A DNA stretch of 64,000 bases. Source: an uncultured Eubacterium sp. Lineage in GTDB: Bacteria; Bacillota; Clostridia; Lachnospirales; Lachnospiraceae. Below are positions 8,856 to 18,815 of this stretch, piece by piece. Under the pieces are notes generated by a model that made no database searches, was not told the origin of the DNA, and saw nothing but the letters and a program-made list of their open reading frames with translations. The position numbers and the translations under genes are program-made. The stretch lies in the NCBI GenBank assembly GCA_947642745.1, contig CANRTU010000002.1:1-64000 (forward strand), in the 5' to 3' direction. Positions within the stretch are counted from its first letter, which is position 1. The number at the start of each line of letters is the position of its first letter.

Positions 8856-8994
8856 GGGATATGGTTCCTCCTGGTTTATTTCTTTCAAATACTTTCAAAT
8901 ATCTTCGTCTTATGTAAACAGCTTCAAAAACCGGACATTTATTAAAATTTGTGTAAAGCGTTTGCCGCCAGTGAACACGCTGCGCCGGTCCTCC

Positions 8995-9474
8995 CTATTT
9001 ATGATAAGGTTCGTTGTTTATAATCCGGTAACTGCGGTAGATCTGTTCTAAAAGTATGACCCGCATCAGCTGATGGGGAAAAGTCATTTTTGAAAAGCTA
9101 AGCCGCATGACGGCCTGTTTTAAAATATCATCCGACAGCCCCAGAGACCCTCCGATGATAAATATTATATGGCTTATCCCGTCCACGCCACAACGGCGGA
9201 TCCGCTCCGCCAGCTGCAGGGAATCCGGCATGGTTCCTTCAATGGCCAGGGCAACGACGCAGGCATCCGGCTGGATATATTTTGCCAGGCGCATGCCCTC
9301 TTTTTCTTTTATCTGCCTCTCCTGCGCATGAGAGGCATGTTCCGGTATTTTTTCATCCGGGACTTCGATCATTTCCAGCCGCACATACCTGCCCAGCCGT
9401 TTTTTGTATTCCGCCACAGCTTCCCGGTAAAACGATTCCTTTATTTTTCCCACTGCCAGAATTGTAATTTTCAT
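8995..9474 (-). CDS. rlmH: 23S rRNA (pseudouridine1915-N3)-methyltransferase RlmH
   Basis: This 159-residue SPOUT methyltransferase is the normal length for RlmH when started at ATG 9474 (MKITILAVGKIKE). It has the S-adenosylmethionine knot motif IIGGSLGLSDDIL and the nearly invariant C-terminus YRIINNEPYHK. It methylates pseudouridine 1915 in helix 69 of 23S rRNA at the subunit interface. The 20-residue upstream extension in the track lacks family similarity and is rejected; AGAGG lies before the chosen start. It stands alone, with about 140 bp to the dCMP deaminase gene. Confidence 0.96.
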   Translation of the reverse strand: MKITILAVGKIKESFYREAVAEYKKRLGRYVRLEMIEVPDEKIPEHASHAQERQIKEKEGMRLAKYIQPDACVVALAIEGTMPDSLQLAERIRRCGVDGISHIIFIIGGSLGLSDDILKQAVMRLSFSKMTFPHQLMRVILLEQIYRSYRIINNEPYHK

Positions 9475-9598
9475 GAATTTTTGCCTCTGTCTGTAATTTC
9501 CCGTAGATTTTGCGGGAAAATGTGATATAATCATGTATTATACCTGAATTTTATCTGTTTGTACAGAACATCAGTGATACAAAGATAGGAGAAATAAT

Positions 9599-10252
9599 AT
9601 GTGGTGTCCAGAATGCAAATCAGAATTCCGTGACGGAGTTACCGTCTGCACAGAATGCAATACCCCGCTGGTAGAAACTCTTCCAAAGGAAGTAGACGCA
9701 TCCGGGGCTGTGGAAAAAGCCGGGCTTCTCAATACCATGAGCGGCCGGGAAAATCTGCACGCTTTAAGCGATGGCAGTCACGCATATGTGGAAAAAAGTA
9801 CAAAATACGAGGATATGAAATCCACCGCCGGTTCCTTTTTGCTGGTGGGCGCCGGGGGGCTGTTTGTACTTGCGCTTATTTTTGCCGGCGTGATTCCACT
9901 GCAGTTTGCGCCCTATATGAAGTATATGATGACGCTTGTGACCGGTGGCCTTTTCTTTGTCTTTCTTGTGATCGGTTTCCGCTCTTTTTCAAAGCTGGCG
10001 GATCTCCGGGTACAGATGACGGAGGAACAGCAAAACAGGCAGAAAGCAAAGGACTGGTTTTTTGACAATTACTCTGGCAGGGCTGTGGATGTATCTGCGG
10101 AGGTAAACGATTCAGATGAGATGCAGCAGAAATATTTTATGCGCAGTTCCTATATGAAACAGGCACTGCACCAGCAGTTTCCGGATTTTGAGGATTCCTT
10201 TTTAGATTACTTAATTGAACATTTTTATGAAGAACTATACCCACAAGACTAA
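9599..10252 (+). CDS. Zinc-ribbon membrane protein
   Basis: This 217-residue protein starts with a zinc ribbon of four cysteines (CPECKSEFRDGVTVCTECN). A polar linker follows, then two membrane helices (about residues 78-100, GSFLLVGAGGLFVLALIFAGV, and 109-128), and a cytoplasmic helical C-terminus ending in an acidic segment. No family-specific function is recognised. It may sense or scaffold at the membrane. It is 15 bp upstream of xpt, so the two are probably one operon. A TATAAT at 9526-9531 could be its -10 element, but no clear -35 was found. Confidence 0.8.
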   Translation: MWCPECKSEFRDGVTVCTECNTPLVETLPKEVDASGAVEKAGLLNTMSGRENLHALSDGSHAYVEKSTKYEDMKSTAGSFLLVGAGGLFVLALIFAGVIPLQFAPYMKYMMTLVTGGLFFVFLVIGFRSFSKLADLRVQMTEEQQNRQKAKDWFFDNYSGRAVDVSAEVNDSDEMQQKYFMRSSYMKQALHQQFPDFEDSFLDYLIEHFYEELYPQD

Positions 10253-10267
10253 CAGGAGGAAGAAAAA

Positions 10268-10849
10268 ATGAAATTACTTGAAGAAAAGGTCCTGGCGGAA
10301 GGAAAAGCCATCAATGAAAACATCCTGAAAGTGGATGGATTTATCAATCATCAGGTGGATCCGGAATTAATGAAAGCCATAGGCGAAGATTTTGCCAGAC
10401 ATTTTAAAGATGCCGGCATCACAAAAGTAGCCACCATTGAAAGCTCCGGCATTGCCCCGGCGCTGACCACTGCCGCAGCGCTGCGTATTCCGCTGCTCAT
10501 TCTGAAAAAATCGCCTTCAAAAGTACTAAACGATAATATGTACCAGACAGTTGTCACTTCTTATACAAAGGGAAACAGTTACGAATTAACCCTTGCGAAA
10601 CATCTGATCTCCGATGAAGATCATGTACTCATTATCGACGATTTTCTGGCAAACGGGGAAGCCGCTACAGGTGCGGTCCGGCTCATACGCAAAGCCCATG
10701 CCACCATTGCGGGAATCGGAATTCTCATCGAAAAATCTTTTCAGCCGGGCCGCAGTAAGCTGGAAGAACAGGGACTGAACGTCTATTCACAGGTACGCAT
10801 CGGACGCCTTGACGCAGGAGTCATTGAGCTGCTGGCTGCCGATGAATGA
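10268..10849 (+). CDS. xpt: Xanthine phosphoribosyltransferase
   Basis: This 193-residue type I phosphoribosyltransferase matches Xpt over its length. The PRPP-binding motif is VLIIDDFLANGEAATGA (about residues 119-135), and the N-terminus MKLLEEKVLAEGKAI and the segment GIAPALTTA are typical. It converts xanthine and PRPP to XMP in purine salvage. CAGGAGGAAG precedes the start. In Bacillus xpt is controlled by a guanine riboswitch; no such element is visible in the 15-bp gap or upstream of the zinc-ribbon gene. The stop codon lies within the arm of the downstream terminator. Confidence 0.95.
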   Translation: MKLLEEKVLAEGKAINENILKVDGFINHQVDPELMKAIGEDFARHFKDAGITKVATIESSGIAPALTTAAALRIPLLILKKSPSKVLNDNMYQTVVTSYTKGNSYELTLAKHLISDEDHVLIIDDFLANGEAATGAVRLIRKAHATIAGIGILIEKSFQPGRSKLEEQGLNVYSQVRIGRLDAGVIELLAADE

Positions 10850-10883
10850 AAACAGGGCGCCAGATGGCGCCCTGTTTTCATTC
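10844..10883 (+). terminator. Perfect 19-bp hairpin terminator of xpt
   Basis: Two perfect 19-base arms (10844-10862 and 10865-10883) surround a 2-base gap. The arms contain AAAACAGGGCGCC/GGCGCCCTGTTTT, so the T-run is part of the stem. The xpt stop codon lies within the left arm. Confidence 0.85.
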
Positions 10884-10886
10884 TAT

Positions 10887-10943
10887 AGGAAAGAGCGTCC
10901 TATAGCGTCCAATATAAAAAAGTATCCGGCAAAGCCGGATACT
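10887..10943 (-). terminator. Terminator of the zinc-ribbon/TPR gene, copy of a dispersed repeat
   Basis: On the minus strand the stem AGTATCCGGC/GCCGGATACT (10934-10943 and 10921-10930) is followed by a run of T, forming an intrinsic terminator for the gene ending at 11021. Next to it lies an ATAGGA/TCCTAT inverted repeat around AAGAGCG. Both parts recur near 59.3 kb with few changes, which marks this as one copy of a dispersed element. Confidence 0.8.
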
Positions 10944-11020
10944 CCGCCCGCTTTGCAAAAAACCATCTCCCGGAAATGAAGTATCTGTAAAATATCCCCG
11001 GCAATCCCTGAAACAAACGC

Positions 11021-12178
11021 TTACTGTGGGTCATATGTGTAGGCAGCCTGTGCCGCTTCACTGAAATTCCCGCTCTCATCCGCCAGTATAACCGTCAGTA
11101 CTGACTCTCCCTCCGGCATGGCGATTCCTCCGGTATATAATGTGCCGTTTTCTGGTGTCAGCAGTTTACCAAGCGTCCAGCTGTAATAGGCCTTCATACC
11201 AATCGGTACAGTAATCGTAATCAGCTGGGAAGAGGTATACGTACCTGCCTGCGGAACTATTTCTGGTGGTTCCAGCGCCGCTGGCGGCGCATAATCTTCC
11301 GCATTGATTCCCATCCGGTATTCTCCGGAAGCTTCGTCCCCGAAAGTACCGTTGTCATTTTTACACACGGCTGTCACCACATAATGGTAACCATGCTCCA
11401 GCGGAACCGGTTCTTCATACAGGATCCCGTTTTCCTTTGGGGAAGTACCGTCCAGCGTATAATAGATCTCATGATCCTGTTCGCTGGTAATTTCCAGCAG
11501 CTGGTTGGATTCATACACTCCGGAAGGCAGTTCAAAATAAGGCGCATCCACAATACACGCCCGGATCATGGATGAAATAACGGAGTTTGGAGGATTTTCC
11601 GCCAGCTTTGCGATTTCCGTCTGCTTCTGTTCCGTAAGATACAGCTGCAGCAGCTGCCCGTAAGCAGGATAATTATCCGGATCAGCTGCGATAATCTGCC
11701 GCAGCACTTTGATCTGCGCCTTTGTTGTTCCCGCTTTTGCGCAGATGGTATTTTTCAGGGAAAGATACTCCAGATTTTTTTTGTCGTCTTTTAACAGCAG
11801 CGCTACCGAATCCAGTGCTTTATCATAATCCTTTTGTGTCATCAGATACAGACAGTTCTGGTATTCCGCTTCTTTTTGTTCATATTCATAGACATCCGGA
11901 AACTGCCTGAGACTGAATACGGCGCCGGCAAATACTGCGGCGACTGCCAGCAGGGCGGCTGCCAGCATGCCCCATCTCTTTTTAAATTCAGGCTCCTCTT
12001 CCCCGTCCGCAAATTCATCCTCCGCAGCGTAAGCCGTCATATTTTCATCTTCCAGTACAGTATTCAATAGTTCATTCTCCATATTGTGGTAATTAAAATC
12101 TCTGGCGACAGCCCGGCCGCAATGGGCGCATCTTGGGCTGGAAGGTGTCAGCTCCATGCCACAGTTGGAACATTTCAT
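11021..12178 (-). CDS. Zinc-ribbon, TPR and chitobiase C-terminal (Fn3-like) repeat membrane protein
   Basis: This 385-residue protein has an N-terminal zinc ribbon (CSNCGMELTPSSPRCAHCG), an acidic linker, one membrane helix at about residues 68-88 (WGMLAAALLAVAAVFAGAV), helical TPR-like repeats (residues 100-200), and two chitobiase/beta-hexosaminidase C-terminal type beta domains. The first of these contains IYYTLDGTSPKENG, a classic CHB_HEX motif; the second is the last 90 residues or so. Predicted topology is ribbon inside and TPR plus beta domains outside. This architecture is frequent in Firmicutes but has no assigned function; wall or glycan binding is a guess. A terminator follows at 10.9 kb, and folD lies 16 bp upstream on the same strand. 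Confidence 0.8.
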   Translation of the reverse strand: MKCSNCGMELTPSSPRCAHCGRAVARDFNYHNMENELLNTVLEDENMTAYAAEDEFADGEEEPEFKKRWGMLAAALLAVAAVFAGAVFSLRQFPDVYEYEQKEAEYQNCLYLMTQKDYDKALDSVALLLKDDKKNLEYLSLKNTICAKAGTTKAQIKVLRQIIAADPDNYPAYGQLLQLYLTEQKQTEIAKLAENPPNSVISSMIRACIVDAPYFELPSGVYESNQLLEITSEQDHEIYYTLDGTSPKENGILYEEPVPLEHGYHYVVTAVCKNDNGTFGDEASGEYRMGINAEDYAPPAALEPPEIVPQAGTYTSSQLITITVPIGMKAYYSWTLGKLLTPENGTLYTGGIAMPEGESVLTVILADESGNFSEAAQAAYTYDPQ

Positions 12179-12194
12179 GCCTTACCTCCCCCTG

Positions 12195-13037
12195 TCATGC
12201 CCTGGTCATGGCTTCAACACAGTTATTCATCAGCATTGCGATGGTCATCGGGCCCACGCCGCCCGGTACCGGCGTAATTGCCTCTGTCAGTGGCATCACC
12301 TGGTCAAAATCCACATCCCCGCACAGACTGTTATCCGGGCTGCGGTGGATGCCCACATCTATGACCACCGCTCCCGATTTGACATAAGAAGCGTCGATAA
12401 ACCGGGGCTTTCCCATTGCCACGATTAAAATATCTGCCTTACGGCAGACATCCGCCAGATTTTTTGTCCTGGAATGGGTCACGGTCACCGTGGCATTTTC
12501 CCGCAGCATTAATAATGCCATTGGCTTGCCTACGATATTACTGCGCCCCACAATCACACACTGTTTACCACTGATAGAAACGCCAGAACGCTTCAGCAGC
12601 TGGATAATACCCGCGGGCGTACAGGACAGATACCCGGGCAGACCGCTTACCAGGGCGCCTGTATTATATGGATGAAAACCGTCCACATCTTTTGCCGGAT
12701 CAATGGCACAGATAATTTTATTTTCATCCATATGTTCCGGCAGTGGCAGCTGTACTAAAATCCCGTTTATATTTTTATCCCGGTTAAGCCGGTCAATCAG
12801 CTCCAGCAGCTGCGCTTCTGTTGTTTCTTCCGGAAGTTCGTGGGATACAGATCCGATTCCGATATATTCACAGGCACGTTTTTTATTTCTGACATAGACA
12901 CTGGAAGCCGGATCAGATCCAATCTGGACAACGGCAAGACAGCCGGTAATGCCCTTCTGGCCCAGTGCGGCCACTTTTTCTTTCAGTTCATCTTTGATTT
13001 CCCGGGAAATCTTTTTTCCATCAATTAATTTTGCCAT
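12195..13037 (-). CDS. folD: Bifunctional methylenetetrahydrofolate dehydrogenase/cyclohydrolase FolD
   Basis: At 280 residues this is full-length FolD. It has the catalytic segment SVYVRNKKRACEYIGI with the active Lys, the proline-rich PTN-type region (YNTGALVSGLPGYLSCTPAGI), and the NADP-binding motif VIVGRSNIVGKPMA. The C-terminus PVPGGVGPMTIAMLMNN is nearly invariant. It interconverts methylene-, methenyl- and formyl-tetrahydrofolate in one-carbon metabolism. AAGGAGAAAGCT precedes ATG 13037. The surrounding genes are not folate related. Confidence 0.97.
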   Translation of the reverse strand: MAKLIDGKKISREIKDELKEKVAALGQKGITGCLAVVQIGSDPASSVYVRNKKRACEYIGIGSVSHELPEETTEAQLLELIDRLNRDKNINGILVQLPLPEHMDENKIICAIDPAKDVDGFHPYNTGALVSGLPGYLSCTPAGIIQLLKRSGVSISGKQCVIVGRSNIVGKPMALLMLRENATVTVTHSRTKNLADVCRKADILIVAMGKPRFIDASYVKSGAVVIDVGIHRSPDNSLCGDVDFDQVMPLTEAITPVPGGVGPMTIAMLMNNCVEAMTRA

Positions 13038-13173
13038 AGCTTTCTCCTTACCATAAAAGTCTTACCGTCTTTTCCGGTTTCAGTCAGGGAATACCCCGCA
13101 AGGCAGGCTCCTGATCGCTTTTACTTTTGGTGAAACGCCAGAAGCGTATCCCTGAAATAATATCTGTATCACA

Positions 13174-16100
13174 CTATAAACATTCTTCTTCATATTGTGC
13201 AAACTGTTCCGGACTCATCAGAATCTTTCTCGGTTTTGTCCCTTCTTCCGGTCCTACGACGCCTGCTTCTTCCAGCTGGTCCATAATTCTGGCAGCACGG
13301 TTAAATCCTATTTTAAAATACCTCTGCAGCATGCTGACAGAAGCCTTTTCCTTATCCATCAGAAGCCTTGCCGCATCCGCGAAATAAGCGTCCCTGCTGT
13401 CTTCCGGCGCTGCGGCGGAACCGCCTGCGGCGCCAGAGGCCGCATTTGCCACTTTCTCTTCCAGTTCTTTGTTATATCCGGCCACACCGTTTTGCTCTGT
13501 CAGAAATTCTACCACATCTGACACTTCCCCGTCTGAAACAAATGCGCCCTGTACACGGACTGGTTTCTGCAGTCCCTGTGGATAAAACAGCATATCCCCT
13601 TTTCCCAGCAGCTTTTCAGCGCCGTTCATATCCAGAATAGTACGGGAATCAATTCCGGAAGTCACTGAAAAGGCAATCCTGGAAGGCATATTGGCTTTAA
13701 TAAGCCCTGTGATGACATTAACCGACGGACGCTGGGTCGCAATAATCAGATGAATGCCCGCCGCCCGGGCCAGCTGGGCCAGACGGCAGATGGCGTCCTC
13801 CACGTCTCCGGGCGCTACCATCATAAGATCCGCCAGCTCGTCCACAATGATGACAATATATGGCATTTTCTCCGGTTTACCCTCATCCGGCAGGTGTGAG
13901 ATCTGCCGGATTTTTGCGTTGTATCCTTTCATATCCCGGACCCCGTAACTGGCAAATTTCTGATACCGGTCCATCATCTCCGCTACGGCCCAGTGCAGGG
14001 AACCGGCTGCTTTTTTCGGATCGGTTACTACCGGAAGCAACAGGTGTGGAATGCCATTGTAAACACTCAGTTCCACTACCTTTGGATCAATCATGATCAG
14101 TTTCACATCGTCCGGATCGGCCTTATATATAATACTCATAATAATTGTATTGATACAGACCGATTTTCCAGCGCCTGTAGCGCCTGCGATTAACAGATGG
14201 GGCATTTTACATATATCCGTAACTACCACCTGTCCGGCAATATCCCTGCCCACGGCAAAGGCGCATGGCGAAGTGTGCCGCTGGAATTCTTCCGACTCAA
14301 TTAAATCACGGAACATAACTGTTACGTTTTCCTTATTCGGCACTTCAATGCCAATGGCCGCTTTCCCGGGAATCGGCGCTTCGATACGGATATCCGCGGC
14401 AGCCAGGTTCAGCTTGATATCATCTGCCAGATTTACGATTTTACTTACCTTTACACCCATTTCCGGCTGAATTTCATATCTGGTAACAGCCGGACCGCAG
14501 CTGACATTCAGAATCGTTACGTTTACCCCGAAATTTTTCAGCGTCTGCTGCAGCTTTAATGCCGTCTCCTGCAGATGCTGTCTGGAATCCCCGGTCTGAT
14601 CCGGATCTCCCTTTTTTAACAGACTCAGCAGCGGAAAGACATGCCTGCGTTTCACCAGCGGCCTGGCCTGCCGCATAGCGATTGCGGCGTCCGCCGCCCC
14701 GGCGGCAGCTTCCTGTGCGGACTGCTTTGGATTTGCGTGGGTAGTGTGTGTAACTGGCTGCGGCTTCTGCTCCCGGAGTGGCTGTGTCAGTTTCTGACTG
14801 CCTGTGTGCCGGTCTGCGGCCTGCATACCGGTACTGTCTGTCTCCTGCGCCTGTTTTGGATTATTTTCATATTCATATCCGGTTTCAGAGGCAGCGTCAC
14901 CAGCGTAATAATCGTCCTGTCCGGCCCATCCGTCAGACAGCGGCGCCTCTGGCTGTATATCCTGGACAGCGCCGGCATCAGATCCTGAACCGGCTGGCTC
15001 CCGCAGATCGTCCGGAGCTGAATTTCCTGATGATAAAACAGCTTCTGTATCCACAGGTTCATACGCTGGCTGCTCACTGACAGACTGGCTGGCATCTGGT
15101 TCTGTAAGGCCGGTTTCATCCAGTCCTGAAAACAGCTCCGGGGAAATACCGGCATCTGTTACATAAGACAGCCGGAGATCCTCAGGCGCTGTCCCGGACG
15201 CTGTTTGAGAAATATCACTGTCTGTTTCCTCATCAGACAGCTTTAACGGCGTGACCGCAATCCGGCCGGAAGAAACCACCGGAGGCGCTTCGTCCACCAT
15301 TTCCGGCCCGTCCGGAAACAGATCCTCAGGCGAGAGCCTGCCTGTATTCACTATTCCTCTGGTTATATCAGGGATATCGTCCGCCAGAGCCTGATTGCCT
15401 GAAACTTCTTCCCGCAGCGGTTCATCATCTGGCAGGAACACACTCTTACCAGCGTGTATTTCCTGATATGGATCTGCATCCTCAGTAAAAGTATCAGACT
15501 CTGCCATATCATCTCCGGAACTCTTTGTATCCGCTTCCGCCGGCGGATACAAAGACTCCGGCTCCACATCCGGCATACTGGAATCCACAGCTGCCGCCGG
15601 CCCGTATCCGTCGTTTAAAGAAAGATCCCCGGCCTGCCGCCCCATAGCGCCGGTATCCGGCAGCAGTTCTGAAAACAGATCACTGGTTCTGGCCAGAATA
15701 TCTTCCGCCCGTTCCACAGCGGGAGATACTTTTTTCTGCCGGGACTCCTGTACTGGCACGGTTTCAGAAAGATCCGGCGTCTGCCCCATCACCGGTATCT
15801 TTTCTGAAAAATCCGGCGTCTGCCCCATCACCGGTATCTTTTCTGAAAAATCCGGCGTCTGTCTCATCACCGGTATACTTTCTGAAAGATCCGGTGTCTG
15901 CGTCATTGTCTGACTGGCAATCGGAATAATGTTGTCATTCAGATCTGGCATTTTACGCTGCAGCGGCGGCAGACTGTCCTGAAAGTCCATGCCCACAGCC
16001 GCCTGTCCGGGCATTTTTACCGTTTCCGTATCCACGGATTTTTGCCCCATCACATGTATTGGAAAACTCTGGACAAATACCGGGTCCGGCCGTATCTCAC

Positions 16101-16791
16101 TGATAGCGTCGGACGGCTCCTGCTTTCTGGCGTTTTTAATACTGGTATCCAGACATACTCCGGACACCTTATTATCGATCCGTCTCTGGCGGCGTGCCAG
16201 ATGCTCTTCCCTCTGGCGTACCGTTTCCTTTCTGGCGGAAACATATACTTTTTTACCGCCGGACTGGATCCGTTTCCAGAGCGAACGCTCTGTGATAAGT
16301 ATCATGCAGATAATCAGTACAATAATATCAATAATATAGGCGCTGATTGTCCCCAGCGTGGAACGGATGACAAATACCAGCAGCCCGCCGGTAATCCCTC
16401 CCCCGTACCTGTGCTCTACCGCCCAGGCATAGGAATCAAACGGGGACTTTGCCATGCCGTCGCCCCCGATCAGCTCCAGAAACATACAGGTAAAGATCAC
16501 AAAGAACACCGAAGCGGTTATTTTGATCACCGCAATGGTATTATTTCTGTTTGCGATCATAAACGCTGTTCCCGCAAATAGTATAATAGGAAATATGTAA
16601 GCGATCATGCCAAACAGCCCGAAAAAAATATTACTGATAAAATTCCCGGCTTTTCCGGCAATACCGAAATTACTGATAAACAGAATCAGTGAAAAAGCAA
16701 GTACGCCCCAGAGAACTGCTTCATATTTTACAGAAGCAGAAGGTGACCTGCGGCCCGTATCCGTATTTGAAGAACGTTTCCTGGCAGCCAT
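13174..16791 (-). CDS. DNA translocase FtsK/SpoIIIE with very long linker
   Basis: This 1205-residue protein is much longer than the roughly 790 residues of Bacillus SpoIIIE. The N-terminal 180 residues hold four or five membrane helices. About 520 residues of acidic, disordered sequence follow, including four 13-residue repeats. The motor begins near residue 740 with the FtsK alpha/beta domains, Walker A GATGAGKS and Walker [16 protein letters not shown]-terminal gamma winged helix ([27 protein letters not shown]) reads DNA polarity sequences. It pumps chromosomes at the division or sporulation septum. ATG 16791 is chosen, with CGGGGGAAACAA in front, over the upstream GTG of the track. tepA nearby also matches the Bacillus neighbourhood. 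Confidence 0.93.
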   Translation of the reverse strand: MAARKRSSNTDTGRRSPSASVKYEAVLWGVLAFSLILFISNFGIAGKAGNFISNIFFGLFGMIAYIFPIILFAGTAFMIANRNNTIAVIKITASVFFVIFTCMFLELIGGDGMAKSPFDSYAWAVEHRYGGGITGGLLVFVIRSTLGTISAYIIDIIVLIICMILITERSLWKRIQSGGKKVYVSARKETVRQREEHLARRQRRIDNKVSGVCLDTSIKNARKQEPSDAISEIRPDPVFVQSFPIHVMGQKSVDTETVKMPGQAAVGMDFQDSLPPLQRKMPDLNDNIIPIASQTMTQTPDLSESIPVMRQTPDFSEKIPVMGQTPDFSEKIPVMGQTPDLSETVPVQESRQKKVSPAVERAEDILARTSDLFSELLPDTGAMGRQAGDLSLNDGYGPAAAVDSSMPDVEPESLYPPAEADTKSSGDDMAESDTFTEDADPYQEIHAGKSVFLPDDEPLREEVSGNQALADDIPDITRGIVNTGRLSPEDLFPDGPEMVDEAPPVVSSGRIAVTPLKLSDEETDSDISQTASGTAPEDLRLSYVTDAGISPELFSGLDETGLTEPDASQSVSEQPAYEPVDTEAVLSSGNSAPDDLREPAGSGSDAGAVQDIQPEAPLSDGWAGQDDYYAGDAASETGYEYENNPKQAQETDSTGMQAADRHTGSQKLTQPLREQKPQPVTHTTHANPKQSAQEAAAGAADAAIAMRQARPLVKRRHVFPLLSLLKKGDPDQTGDSRQHLQETALKLQQTLKNFGVNVTILNVSCGPAVTRYEIQPEMGVKVSKIVNLADDIKLNLAAADIRIEAPIPGKAAIGIEVPNKENVTVMFRDLIESEEFQRHTSPCAFAVGRDIAGQVVVTDICKMPHLLIAGATGAGKSVCINTIIMSIIYKADPDDVKLIMIDPKVVELSVYNGIPHLLLPVVTDPKKAAGSLHWAVAEMMDRYQKFASYGVRDMKGYNAKIRQISHLPDEGKPEKMPYIVIIVDELADLMMVAPGDVEDAICRLAQLARAAGIHLIIATQRPSVNVITGLIKANMPSRIAFSVTSGIDSRTILDMNGAEKLLGKGDMLFYPQGLQKPVRVQGAFVSDGEVSDVVEFLTEQNGVAGYNKELEEKVANAASGAAGGSAAAPEDSRDAYFADAARLLMDKEKASVSMLQRYFKIGFNRAARIMDQLEEAGVVGPEEGTKPRKILMSPEQFAQYEEECL
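15761..15912 (-). repeat. Four tandem 39-bp repeats in the translocase linker
   Basis: The unit encodes 13 residues of the type [13 protein letters not shown]. Equivalent TCCGG positions fall at 15773, 15812, 15851 and 15890, exactly 39 bp apart. The two middle units are nearly identical at DNA level and the outer ones are diverged. Copy number is likely to vary between strains. Confidence 0.9.
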
Positions 16792-16839
16792 TTGTTTCCC
16801 CCGTTTTCTTTCTGCTAGTTCCACCAGGGAACTTTTTGT

Positions 16840-17727
16840 TTATAATAAATCCGAATCCATAATAAAGTAAGCGGCAATAGAAATAATACCCACAACCAGA
16901 CAGTATATGGAAAAAATCGTATATTTCTTTTTCCTGACCACATACAGCATGATCCTGATGCAGATATATCCCACGATCGCAGCCACCGCCGTCCCTGCCA
17001 GATAGTACATCCACTGGGTAACCGTAATGGCAGCCGCTTCTATTTTAAATATCTGCAGAACCAATGATCCGAGAATCGCCGGAATAGACATAATAAAAGA
17101 ATATTTCACCGCAAATTTCCGGTCGAACCCGCTTAACAGACATGCCGTAATCGTCGTTCCAGACCTTGAGATGCCCGGCAGCGTGGCAAATCCCTGACAG
17201 ATCCCGATAATCAGCGCATTTGTATAACTGACATGTTTTGGCGTTTTGCCGCCTTCCTTACACCGGTCAGCCACAAACAGCAGCACAGCCGTAATAATCA
17301 GACAGATCCCGGGCACCAGCAGTATGCCTGAGAGCACTTCGATTAGATCCGAAGCCGCCACACCAATGATCCCGGTTGGTATGGTAGATACGATTACAAG
17401 CATAACAAACTTCCGGTAACCGTTGCGGATGACTTTCCTGTAAGTTTTTTCCTTATTTCCAGTCAGACGTGAACAGGCGATGGCAGCATTTACAAAAAAA
17501 TCACCGATAATCGCAAAACCTTCGCAGATCATTTTCCAGATATCCCGGTGATACACGGCAAATACGGCAACCAGGGTGCCAAAGTGGAGCAGACAGTCAA
17601 ACAAAAGACCTGTCTCTTCAAGGTCAAAGGCAATCTGGAACAATGCAAGGTGTCCGGAACTGCTGACTGGCAGAAATTCAGTAATTCCCTGGATCAGCCC
17701 CATGAAAATTGCATCCAATAGTGACAT
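16840..17727 (-). CDS. uppP: Undecaprenyl-diphosphatase UppP (BacA)
   Basis: This 295-residue polytopic membrane protein carries both BacA/UppP signature motifs, GITEFLPVSSSGH near the N-terminus and GISRSGTTI near residue 170. It dephosphorylates undecaprenyl pyrophosphate to recycle the lipid carrier of peptidoglycan synthesis and gives bacitracin tolerance. ATG 17727 follows AGTAAGGAGG, so the 18-residue extension in the track is rejected. The gene lies 48 bp upstream of the translocase gene. Confidence 0.96.
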   Translation of the reverse strand: MSLLDAIFMGLIQGITEFLPVSSSGHLALFQIAFDLEETGLLFDCLLHFGTLVAVFAVYHRDIWKMICEGFAIIGDFFVNAAIACSRLTGNKEKTYRKVIRNGYRKFVMLVIVSTIPTGIIGVAASDLIEVLSGILLVPGICLIITAVLLFVADRCKEGGKTPKHVSYTNALIIGICQGFATLPGISRSGTTITACLLSGFDRKFAVKYSFIMSIPAILGSLVLQIFKIEAAAITVTQWMYYLAGTAVAAIVGYICIRIMLYVVRKKKYTIFSIYCLVVGIISIAAYFIMDSDLL

Positions 17728-17960
17728 AGTATGCCTCCTTACTGACAATAAAAACGAACCTGCAGCACATTTCGTTTTCAACTGTCAAAACATCATATGA
17801 AATCATAATACCATAATCTGGATGAAATGTCATTCTCTTTCGGACATATGTGAAAAAGTTTTTTATGTTATCGCATTTTCCGGGATATTCCGCAGCGGGA
17901 AAGCAGATGTTCCTCTGGATATCTGTTTTTTGTCACCTTAACATGGACCGGCGCTCTGAA

Positions 17961-18097
17961 GCGTGTTTGAAAAAACATTCCCGCCATCCGCATCCCACTT
18001 AGATGAGATTTGCACCAGACCCGGTCAACGCAGCCCGTCCGACTCCCTCATCTGGTACAAATCCCCCACTAAGTGGGGAATAGATTTTTAGATACGC
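17961..18097. repeat. Long imperfect inverted-repeat element (MITE-like or structured RNA)
   Basis: The 380-bp gap between uppP and tepA holds nested inverted repeats. CCCACTTAG...GATTTGCACCAGA on the left pairs with TCTGGTACAAATC...CTAAGTGGG on the right. The outer flanks (GCGTGTTTGAAAAA and its partner ending in GATACGC) are also partly complementary. The whole can fold as one hairpin of about 137 nt with a GC-rich loop. No coding frame is apparent. It could be a miniature inverted-repeat element, a structured RNA, or the terminator region of tepA. Confidence 0.6.
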
Positions 18098-18110
18098 TCC
18101 GGACCATACA

Positions 18111-18815
18111 TCACTTTGCTGTGCGTTCCCCAATCATTTCATGGAGCTTACACAGCGCTTCTTTCATGCCGCCTACTTCGCTGATAATTCCTTCTTTTAC
18201 CGCTTCTTCCCCTACCAGAATTGTCCCCAGATCTTTTGTGAGCATGGTCGTATTCATCATCAGCTTTTCCAGACGCTCTTCCTTTGCCTTGCAGTGGGAC
18301 GCAATGAATCCGATAATCCGGTCCTGCATCTGTTTGAAATATTCATAAGTAGGCGGAGCGCCGATGACCATTCCTGTCAGCCGTACCGGATGCACTACCA
18401 TTGTTCCGGTTGGCACGATAAAGGAGTAATCCGTGGAAACCGCCAGGGGCACGCCGATGGAATGGCTGCCTCCCAGTACCAGAGACACGGTAGGTTTGCT
18501 TAAGGACGCCACCATTTCCGCAATGGCCAGCCCGGATTCCACATCCCCGCCCACTGTGTTTAACAACAGCATTACCCCGTCAATATTGCTGGCGTCTTCA
18601 ATTTCCGCAAGCCTTGGCAGCACATGTTCATACTTTGTAGTCTTCGTATTTGAAGAAAGACATTCATGGCCCTCAATTTCCCCGATCACTGACAATAAAT
18701 AAATTTTGTGATTCTGGTAATTTTCTTCCAGGGTCACTTCCCCGTTATTTTTTATATTTTCATTATCCGAAATGCGTTCTTCCAGCTCTTCTTTTTTCTT
18801 TTCTGAATCACTCAT
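18111..18815 (-). CDS. tepA: ClpP-class serine protease, TepA-like
   Basis: This 234-residue protein has a ClpP/crotonase fold. It shows the substrate-strand motif NTVGGDVESGLAIAEM, the catalytic Ser region GGSHSIGVPLA and the catalytic His in MVVHPV. The first 45 residues are a charged, probably flexible extension. It resembles TepA (YmfB), which is encoded next to spoIIIE in Bacillus and is reported to affect protein translocation and sporulation; uppP separates the two genes here. AGAGAGG precedes ATG 18815. The substrate is unknown. Confidence 0.8.
   Translation of the reverse strand: MSDSEKKKEELEERISDNENIKNNGEVTLEENYQNHKIYLLSVIGEIEGHECLSSNTKTTKYEHVLPRLAEIEDASNIDGVMLLLNTVGGDVESGLAIAEMVASLSKPTVSLVLGGSHSIGVPLAVSTDYSFIVPTGTMVVHPVRLTGMVIGAPPTYEYFKQMQDRIIGFIASHCKAKEERLEKLMMNTTMLTKDLGTILVGEEAVKEGIISEVGGMKEALCKLHEMIGERTAK

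Noticed and set aside
9540-10267. Guanine riboswitch for xpt
   Set aside because: xpt is only 15 bp from the preceding gene and no purine riboswitch core was found before either gene.
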